Source of the DNA: Streptomyces spirodelae | GTDB lineage: Bacteria > Actinomycetota > Actinomycetes > Streptomycetales > Streptomycetaceae | NCBI RefSeq assembly: GCF_017676385.1 | Contig: NZ_JAFFZN010000029.1 | Location: 1 to 64,000, forward strand | Reading direction: 5' to 3' | DNA length: 64,000 nucleotides | Shown: piece after piece, positions 58,408 to 64,000 of the stretch | Layout: each line of letters opens with the position of its first letter | Position numbering within the stretch: the first letter of the stretch is position 1 | The notes under the pieces: model-generated | What the model saw: the letters and a program-made list of their open reading frames with translations, nothing else | Databases searched by the model: none | What the model was told of the DNA's origin: nothing | Program-made: the position numbers and the translations under genes

Positions 58408-59967
58408 TCACTTCGGGGGCAGGATGTCCTTGAACTCCTGGGGGAGTTCGAAGTTGCCCGGGTCCTGGCCGGGGCCCGGGATGCCGAAGGCCCCGCCCTC
58501 GCCGCCCTGTTCCCGGCGCGCGGCCGCCGCCTGCTCCTCCTGCTTGCGCTTCATCGGGTTGCCCGACTGGCGCTTGCCCTTGGCCTTCTTCTGCTTGCCC
58601 TTCTTCTTGCCGCCGCCCCCGCCGGGCATACCCGGCATGCCCGGCATCCCGGGCATGCCGCCGCCCTGGGCCATCCGGGACATCATCTTGCGGGCGTCGA
58701 AGAAGCGCTCCACCAGGCTCTTGACCGCGCTGACGTCAACCCCAGAGCCGCGGGCGATACGGGCACGCCGCGAGCCGTTGATGATCGTCGGCTCCGCGCG
58801 CTCCGCGGGGGTCATCGACTTGATGATGGCGGCGGTGCGGTCGACCTCGCGCTCGTCCAGGTTGTTGATCTGGTCCTTCATCTGGCCCATGCCGGGCATC
58901 ATGCCGAGCAGCTTGGAGAGCGAGCCCATCTTGCGGACCTGCTCCATCTGGGCCAGGAAGTCGTCGAGCGTGAACTCCTTGGGCCCCTTCGCCAGCTTGG
59001 CGGCCATCTTCTCGGCCTCTTGCTGGCTGAAGGTCTGCTCCGCCTTCTCGATCAGCGTGAGCATGTCGCCCATACCGAGGATGCGCGAGGCCATCCGGTC
59101 GGGGTGGAAGGCGTCGAAGTCGTCCAGCTTCTCGCCGTTGGAGGCGAACATGATCTGCTTGCCGGTGACCTGCGCGACCGAGAGCGCCGCACCGCCGCGC
59201 GCGTCGCCGTCGAGCTTGGAGAGGACGACGCCGTCGAAGCCGACGCCCTCCTGGAATGCCTCGGCGGTGGTGACGGCGTCCTGACCGATCATGGCGTCGA
59301 CGACGAAGAGGACCTCGTCCGGGTTGACCGCGTCGCGGATGTCGGCGGCCTGCTGCATCAACTCCTGGTCGATACCGAGGCGTCCCGCGGTGTCGACGAT
59401 GACCACGTCGTGCTGCTTGTCACGCGCGTAGGTGATCGAGTCCTTGGCGACCTGGACCGGATCTCCGACCCCGTTGCCCGGCTCCGGCGCGAAGACGGCG
59501 ACGCCCGCGCGCTCGGCGACGACCTGGAGCTGGTTGACCGCGTTCGGGCGCTGGAGGTCGGCTGCGACGAGCATCGGGGTGTGCCCCTGCTGCTGCAGCC
59601 AGCGGCCCAGCTTGCCCGCCAGGGTCGTCTTGCCCGCGCCCTGGAGACCGGCGAGCATGATGACGGTCGGCGGGTTCTTGGCGAACCTCAGGCGCCGCGT
59701 CTCGCCGCCGAGGATGCCGATCAGTTCCTCGTTGACGATCTTGATGACCTGCTGGGCGGGGTTCAGCGCCTGGGAGACCTCGGCCCCCAGCGCGCGCTCC
59801 TTGACCTGCTTGATGAAGGCGCGCACCACAGGGAGCGCGACGTCCGCCTCGAGCAGGGCGATACGGATCTCGCGCGCGGTGGCGTCGATGTCCGCCTCGC
59901 TGAGGCGCCCTTTGCCCCGGAGGTTCTTGAACGTCGCACTCAGGCGGTCGGAAAGGGTATCGAACAC
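58408..59967 (-). CDS. ffh: Signal recognition particle protein Ffh (SRP54)
   Basis: A 519-aa GTPase that binds signal peptides at the ribosome and delivers nascent chains to FtsY. N domain FDTLSDRLSATFKNLRGKG, G1 GLQGAGKTT, G3 DTAGR, G4 SKLDGDARGG, and an M domain with the RRARIARGSG RNA-binding motif and Met-rich MPGMPGMPG tail. GTG 59967 is the start that fits homologues. The GNAT gene begins 23 bases beyond its stop, suggesting one transcript. Secretion links it functionally to the Sip cluster nearby. Confidence 0.96.
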   Translation of the reverse strand: MFDTLSDRLSATFKNLRGKGRLSEADIDATAREIRIALLEADVALPVVRAFIKQVKERALGAEVSQALNPAQQVIKIVNEELIGILGGETRRLRFAKNPPTVIMLAGLQGAGKTTLAGKLGRWLQQQGHTPMLVAADLQRPNAVNQLQVVAERAGVAVFAPEPGNGVGDPVQVAKDSITYARDKQHDVVIVDTAGRLGIDQELMQQAADIRDAVNPDEVLFVVDAMIGQDAVTTAEAFQEGVGFDGVVLSKLDGDARGGAALSVAQVTGKQIMFASNGEKLDDFDAFHPDRMASRILGMGDMLTLIEKAEQTFSQQEAEKMAAKLAKGPKEFTLDDFLAQMEQVRKMGSLSKLLGMMPGMGQMKDQINNLDEREVDRTAAIIKSMTPAERAEPTIINGSRRARIARGSGVDVSAVKSLVERFFDARKMMSRMAQGGGMPGMPGMPGMPGGGGGKKKGKQKKAKGKRQSGNPMKRKQEEQAAAARREQGGEGGAFGIPGPGQDPGNFELPQEFKDILPPK

Positions 59968-60094
59968 AGCGCTCGTCGGTCCTCGGGTCGGTGGCGGAGT
60001 CAATCTCTGCCAAGGGTAGCCGCCTCACGGGCCGCGCCATCCCGCCTGTCCCGATCCGGGACGGCACCCGGCCCGGCCCTGGCCCCGCAGGGGC

Positions 60095-62662
60095 TCAGCG
60101 CAGCTCGGTCTCGACGTGCTGTGCGAGGCGCGCCGCCGCCAGGTCGGTCAGGGGCGCCCCGGCGGCGTCCGTCACATAGAAGGCGTCGACGGCGTTGGCT
60201 CCCAGGGTGCTCACATGGGCGCTGCTGACCCGCACACCGGCCTCCTCCAGGGCCCGGCCGATGCGGTACAGCAGTCCGGGGGCGTCCTGGGCCCGCACCT
60301 CGATGACGGTGGCCGCGGCGGAGTCGCCCGGGGCGACGGTGGCCCGTGGCGGCGGTGGCTTCACCCCGGTGCGGCGCGGCCGGTAGGCGGCCTCCCGTTC
60401 GGCCAGCCGGGAGGCGAGGCCCAGGGAGCCGTCGAGGGCCCGGACGACGTCCTCGCGCAGCCTCGCCGCCTGCGGGAGCGACCCGTACTGCGCCGCCACC
60501 CGCCAGGTGAGCAGCAGCACGCGCGGGGTCTCGCCGTCCACCTCACCGGGCAGCTGGGCCAGTCGCAGATCAGCGGCCCGGACGGTCAGCTTGTGCAGGG
60601 CCAGCACTCCGGCGACTGCCGGGAGCACGCCCGACCGCTCGGGCAGTGCCACGGACAGCTCCACTCCGACCGGCTCGGGCCCGTGCTCACCCTCCCGGCC
60701 CGTATCGGCAGGTCCCGCCTTCTGGGTGCGCAGCGCCAGTACGGGGCCGCCCGTGCGCCACGCCTCCATCGCCAGGCGTTCGCCCTCCGCCGTCAGCTCC
60801 TGACCTGCTGCCTGGTCGTTGGCGGGCTCACCGGCCAGTACCGCTGCCACCCGGGAGACCAGGTCGGATACGAGTGCGGCGCGCCAGGCGGACCAGGCTG
60901 CCGGACCGGTGGCCAGCGCGTCGGCCTCCGTGAGGGCGTGCAGCAGCTCCAGGGTGCCGGGCGAGCCCACGGCGTCGGCGACGGACCGCACGGTGGCGGG
61001 GTCGTCCAGGTTCCGCCGGGTCGCCGTCTCGACGAGCAGCAGGTGATGGCGTACGAGGGTGGCGAGCGTCCGGGTGTCGGCGGCGTCGAACCCGATGCGG
61101 GCCGCCAGGTCCCGGGTGATGGTCTCGCCGGTGACCGAGTGGTCGCCGGGCCAGCCCTTGCCGATGTCGTGCAGCAGCGCGCCGGTCAGCAGCAGGTCGG
61201 GCCGGTGCACGCGGCGGGTGAGCGCTGCGGCCCGTACGGCGGTCTCCACCAGGTGGCGGTCGACGGTGTAGCGGTGCACGGGGTTGCGCTGGGGGCGGCA
61301 GCGGACCCGCTCCCAGTCGGGCAGCAGCCGGGTGATCAGCCCGGCTGCGTCCATCGCCTCCCACACCGGGACGGTCGCCTCGCCGGCGCCGAGCAGGGTG
61401 ACGAACTCCTCGCGCGCCTCGGCGGGCCAGGGCACGGGCAGATCCGGCGCGGTACGGGCCAGCTTGCGTACGGCGGGCAGCGCCAGCGGGAGCCCGGCCT
61501 GGGCCGCGGCGGCCGCGGCGCGCAGCGGCAGCACAGGGTCGCGGTCAGGGCGGGCGTGCAGGGCGAGCGCCGCCTCACCCTCGTGCTCGACCACGCCCTC
61601 CGCAAGCGGGGTCCGCTCCTGCGCCGACGCGCCCGGGCGCCCGCCGGAGCGCTTGGCGCCCAGCAGTCCGCGCAGCCGGGCGCCGCGCGGGGAGCCGGTA
61701 CGGGCCCGCAGCACCCGCTCCACCTCGCGCCAGGTCACATCGCCGGCGTAGCTGACGGCCCCGGCGGCCTCGTAGACGCGGCGCAGGAGGGCGTCGGAGT
61801 CCAGCAGGCCGAGCGCCGCCGCGACCTGGTCCTGGTCCTGGAGAGCGAGCCGGTCGGTGGCGCGGCCGGTGGTCAGATGGAGCGCGTCGCGGACGTCGAG
61901 GAGGGTGTCCCGGGCCTGGGCGAGGCCCTCGCGGGGGGCGTCGGCGAGCCAGGACGCGGCCACGGCGCGCAGCGCGGTGAGGTCCCGCAGCCCGCCGCGC
62001 GCCTCTTTGAGGTCGGGCTCCAGCAGGAAGCGCAACTCGCCGTGCCGCCGAGCCCGTTCGGCGGCGTACTCGCGCAGTTCGGGCAGCCGCGAGCGGGCTT
62101 CGGCGCGCCAGCGGGCGAGCGCGGCGGTGCGCAGCTCGGCCGTGAGGTCCTCGTCCCCGGCCACGTGGCGGGCCTCCAGCAGGCCGAGCTGCACCTTGAG
62201 GTCGTCCGCAGCGGCGGTGCGTGCCTCGGCCAGGGTGCGTACGGAGTGGTCGAGCGCCAGCCCGAGGTCCCAGACCGGGTACCAGAGGCGGTCGGCGAGA
62301 GCGGAGAGGGCGGCGGCGTCGGTGCTCCCGTCGTGCAGCAGAAGCAGGTCGAGGTCGCTGCGCGGGGAGAGCTCGCCGTGCCCGTAGCCGCCGACGGCCA
62401 CCAGCGCGGTGCCAGGCGGCGCGGCGGCGAAGAGCCTGGCCAGCCACCGGTCGGTCAGCCCGGCCAGGGCGCGGCGGCGGTCGGGCCCGGACAGCTCGGT
62501 GTCCCGCAGCAGACGTACCCGGGCCGCCGCGTACCCCTCGCCCGTGCGGTCCGGGCCGCGGCCCGGGCCGCCCCCCGCAGGCGCTTCCGCACCCGGGCCG
62601 TGCTCCCCCGGGGGCACCTCGTCAGGTGCCCCCGCCGTCCGTGCCGCCGCCGCGTCCCTCAC
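60095..62662 (-). CDS. glnD: [Protein-PII] uridylyl/adenylyltransferase GlnD
   Basis: An 855-aa nitrogen-status sensor. The nucleotidyltransferase motif GGYGHGELSPRSDLDLLLL lies near residue 90. A central HD domain follows (HRYTVDRHLVETAV, LHDIGKGWPGDHS, TLVRHHLLL) with phosphohydrolase motifs. Two C-terminal ACT domains sense glutamine (VGVELSVALPERSGVLPAVAGVLALHK, and APGLLYRIGRALEEAGV). It modifies GlnK at Tyr51. In Streptomyces and other actinobacteria this is adenylylation. The GTG start overlaps the glnK stop (GTGA). Last gene of amtB-glnK-glnD. Confidence 0.95.
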   Translation of the reverse strand: MRDAAAARTAGAPDEVPPGEHGPGAEAPAGGGPGRGPDRTGEGYAAARVRLLRDTELSGPDRRRALAGLTDRWLARLFAAAPPGTALVAVGGYGHGELSPRSDLDLLLLHDGSTDAAALSALADRLWYPVWDLGLALDHSVRTLAEARTAAADDLKVQLGLLEARHVAGDEDLTAELRTAALARWRAEARSRLPELREYAAERARRHGELRFLLEPDLKEARGGLRDLTALRAVAASWLADAPREGLAQARDTLLDVRDALHLTTGRATDRLALQDQDQVAAALGLLDSDALLRRVYEAAGAVSYAGDVTWREVERVLRARTGSPRGARLRGLLGAKRSGGRPGASAQERTPLAEGVVEHEGEAALALHARPDRDPVLPLRAAAAAAQAGLPLALPAVRKLARTAPDLPVPWPAEAREEFVTLLGAGEATVPVWEAMDAAGLITRLLPDWERVRCRPQRNPVHRYTVDRHLVETAVRAAALTRRVHRPDLLLTGALLHDIGKGWPGDHSVTGETITRDLAARIGFDAADTRTLATLVRHHLLLVETATRRNLDDPATVRSVADAVGSPGTLELLHALTEADALATGPAAWSAWRAALVSDLVSRVAAVLAGEPANDQAAGQELTAEGERLAMEAWRTGGPVLALRTQKAGPADTGREGEHGPEPVGVELSVALPERSGVLPAVAGVLALHKLTVRAADLRLAQLPGEVDGETPRVLLLTWRVAAQYGSLPQAARLREDVVRALDGSLGLASRLAEREAAYRPRRTGVKPPPPRATVAPGDSAAATVIEVRAQDAPGLLYRIGRALEEAGVRVSSAHVSTLGANAVDAFYVTDAAGAPLTDLAAARLAQHVETELR

Positions 62663-62997
62663 AGCGCGTCCGGTCCCCGCTCACCCGTCCGTACCCGGAC
62701 GGCCGTCTCGACGGGCACCATCCACACCTTCCCGTCGCCGATCTTGCCGGTGCGTGCGGCCTTGACCACGATCTCCAGGAGCTGTTCGGCGTCCTCGTCC
62801 TCGGCGAGCACCTCGATGCGCACCTTGGGGACGAGGTCGACGGTGTACTCGGCACCCCGGTAGACCTCGGTGTGACCGCGCTGCCGCCCGTAGCCGCTGG
62901 CCTCGGTGACGGTGAGGCCCTGGACTCCGAAGGCCCGCAGCGCCTCCTTCACCTCGTCGAGCTGGTACGGCTTGATCACGGCGGTGATGAGCTTCAT
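62659..62997 (-). CDS. glnK: Nitrogen regulatory protein PII
   Basis: A 112-aa trimeric signal protein. The T-loop GRQRGHTEVYRGAEYTVDLVPK contains Tyr51, the residue modified by GlnD. The B-loop/ATP-binding GKIGDGKVWMVPVE is intact. It binds ATP/ADP and 2-oxoglutarate and regulates AmtB and metabolic enzymes. ATGA overlap with amtB and GTGA overlap with glnD show a tightly coupled operon, which in Streptomyces is under GlnR control from a promoter outside this window. Confidence 0.97.
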   Translation of the reverse strand: MKLITAVIKPYQLDEVKEALRAFGVQGLTVTEASGYGRQRGHTEVYRGAEYTVDLVPKVRIEVLAEDEDAEQLLEIVVKAARTGKIGDGKVWMVPVETAVRVRTGERGPDAL

Positions 62998-64000
62998 GCG
63001 TCCACCTTGCTGTCGTGGCTGTCGTGACGGGCGGTGTTCGCGGCCACGCTCTCACCGGCCGCGGTTCCGGAACCCGGCAGCCCGCCCCGGTCGCGGACCG
63101 AGGAGCCGCCGACGGCGCTGAAGTCGTACGCGGTCTCCGCGTGGAATGCCTGGTCGACGCCGGCCGCCTCGTCGTCCGGGTCGGCGCGGAAGCCGATGGT
63201 GGCCTGTACCAGTTTGGCCAGCAGCCAGGAGACCGCGAAGGAGAACGCCATCACCGAGAAGGCGCCGAGCGCCTGCTTGCCGAACTGGGTCAGGCCGCCG
63301 GCGCCGTCCACGGCCAGGAAGCCGACCAGCAGGGTGCCGATGACGCCGCCGACCAGGTGCACACCGACCACGTCCAGCGAGTCGTCGAACCCGAGCTTGT
63401 ACTTGAGGCTGACCGCCCAGGAGCAGGCGGCGCCGGCCACGACGCCGATCAGCAGCGCGCCCATGGCGTTGACCGCGGCACCGGAGGGGGTGATCGCCAC
63501 CAGCCCGGCGACCGCGCCCGAGGCGGCGCCCAGCGTGGTGAACGCGCCGTGCTTGATCCGCTCGTAGATCAGCCAGCCCAGCATGGCGGCGCCGGTGGCG
63601 AGCTGGGTGTTGAGCGCCATGGTGGCGGCGGTGCCGTCGGCCGCGAGCGCGGAGCCGGCGTTGAAGCCGAACCAGCCGAACCACAGCAGCGCGGTGCCGA
63701 GCATGACCAGCGGCAGGCTGTGCGGACGCATCGGGTCCTTCTTGAAGCCGATGCGCTTGCCGACCACCAGCACCGCGGCCAGCGCCCCGATACCGGCGTT
63801 GATGTGGACGGCGGTACCGCCCGCGAAGTCGATGACCCCCAGGTCGAAGAGCCAGCCGCCCTCGGCCCACACCCAGTGCGCGACGGGGAAGTAGACGACC
63901 GACACCCAGAGGGTGAGGAAGACCGCCCAGGCGCTGAACTTGACGCGGTCGGCGAGGGCGCCGCTCATCAGCGCCGGGGTGATGATCGCGAACATCATCT
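62994..64000 (-). CDS. amtB: Ammonium transporter (5' end outside window)
   Basis: C-terminal 335 residues of an Amt/Rh-type ammonium channel. Visible landmarks: FAIITPALMSGALADRVKF, FAGGTAVHINAGIGALAAVLVVGKR with the conserved pore His, LWFGWFGFNAGSALAADG, GVHLVGGVIGTLLVGFLAV. The C-terminal cytoplasmic tail (FHAETAYDFSAVGGSSVRD and beyond) is where GlnK docks. The remaining N-terminal third lies beyond base 64000. Coupled to glnK by an ATGA overlap. Confidence 0.95.
   Translation of the reverse strand, partial: MMFAIITPALMSGALADRVKFSAWAVFLTLWVSVVYFPVAHWVWAEGGWLFDLGVIDFAGGTAVHINAGIGALAAVLVVGKRIGFKKDPMRPHSLPLVMLGTALLWFGWFGFNAGSALAADGTAATMALNTQLATGAAMLGWLIYERIKHGAFTTLGAASGAVAGLVAITPSGAAVNAMGALLIGVVAGAACSWAVSLKYKLGFDDSLDVVGVHLVGGVIGTLLVGFLAVDGAGGLTQFGKQALGAFSVMAFSFAVSWLLAKLVQATIGFRADPDDEAAGVDQAFHAETAYDFSAVGGSSVRDRGGLPGSGTAAGESVAANTARHDSHDSKVDA

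Noticed and set aside
60116..62863. A 915-codon open frame on the plus strand
   Set aside because: It is the antisense shadow of glnD and glnK. High GC removes stop codons; no motif or ribosome-binding site was found, whereas glnD is strongly conserved on the other strand.

Overview
The window is a high-GC (about 70% or more by eye) actinobacterial chromosome segment. It is almost certainly Streptomyces: it carries the sporulation sigma factor gene whiG beside rpsB-tsf-pyrH-frr-cdsA, a four-gene signal peptidase I cluster (sipW/X/Y/Z), and a terminal amtB-glnK-glnD operon. From about 35 kb to the right end the gene order matches what I remember of the S. coelicolor core chromosome. No insertion sequence, prophage, CRISPR array, rRNA or tRNA gene was recognised.

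Layout. 1-5 kb: a LuxR-type response regulator (cut by the left edge) with its histidine kinase, a tiny membrane protein, a metallophosphoesterase, and a TetR regulator translationally coupled to a phosphotriesterase-family hydrolase. 5-29 kb: a polyamine/GABA catabolic region. It holds three aldehyde dehydrogenases, two class III aminotransferases, a spermidine/putrescine ABC uptake operon (binding protein, ATPase, two permeases) ending in a PuuB-like flavin oxidase, and PucR and Lrp/AsnC regulators. Interspersed are a VirD4-like membrane ATPase, a PAP2 phosphatase, a DUF4190 membrane protein, a probable 6-aminodeoxyfutalosine deaminase coupled to a glycerophosphodiester phosphodiesterase, and a zinc-ribbon protein. 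29-35 kb: an ABC exporter-like pair with an odd signature motif, then a thiamine uptake operon (thiB-thiP-thiQ) preceded by a clear TPP riboswitch. 35-44 kb: rlmN, cdsA, frr, pyrH, tsf, rpsB, an M23 peptidase whose reading frame runs antisense through a TetR gene, and whiG. 44-53 kb: dprA-yifB-yraN, a DUF2469 gene and the four signal peptidases. 53-58 kb: rplS, trmD, rimM, khpA and rpsP, then an HEXXH/zinc-ribbon protein, a methyltransferase-like protein and a GNAT acetyltransferase. 58-64 kb: ffh and the nitrogen-control operon glnD-glnK-amtB, with amtB cut by the right edge.

How the genes fit together. In the 5-29 kb region putrescine can be imported (PotABCD), oxidised or transaminated to 4-aminobutyraldehyde, oxidised to GABA, transaminated by GabT to succinic semialdehyde, and oxidised to succinate. 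The exact substrate of each dehydrogenase cannot be read from sequence. The 35-64 kb half is mainly translation, secretion and nitrogen sensing.

Most of the window is conserved core. The unusual material is local. Sequence around three stop codons has been duplicated into the downstream region (phosphotriesterase, first aldehyde dehydrogenase, rlmN). Several conserved proteins carry low-complexity insertions or extensions (histidine kinase, PucR, SipX, YraN, ThiP, the methyltransferase). There are inverted-repeat operators beside the polyamine genes, DnaA-box-like sites far from any visible oriC, and a solitary VirD4-like ATPase. I did not find a clearly novel multi-gene system; the most promising leads are listed as findings.
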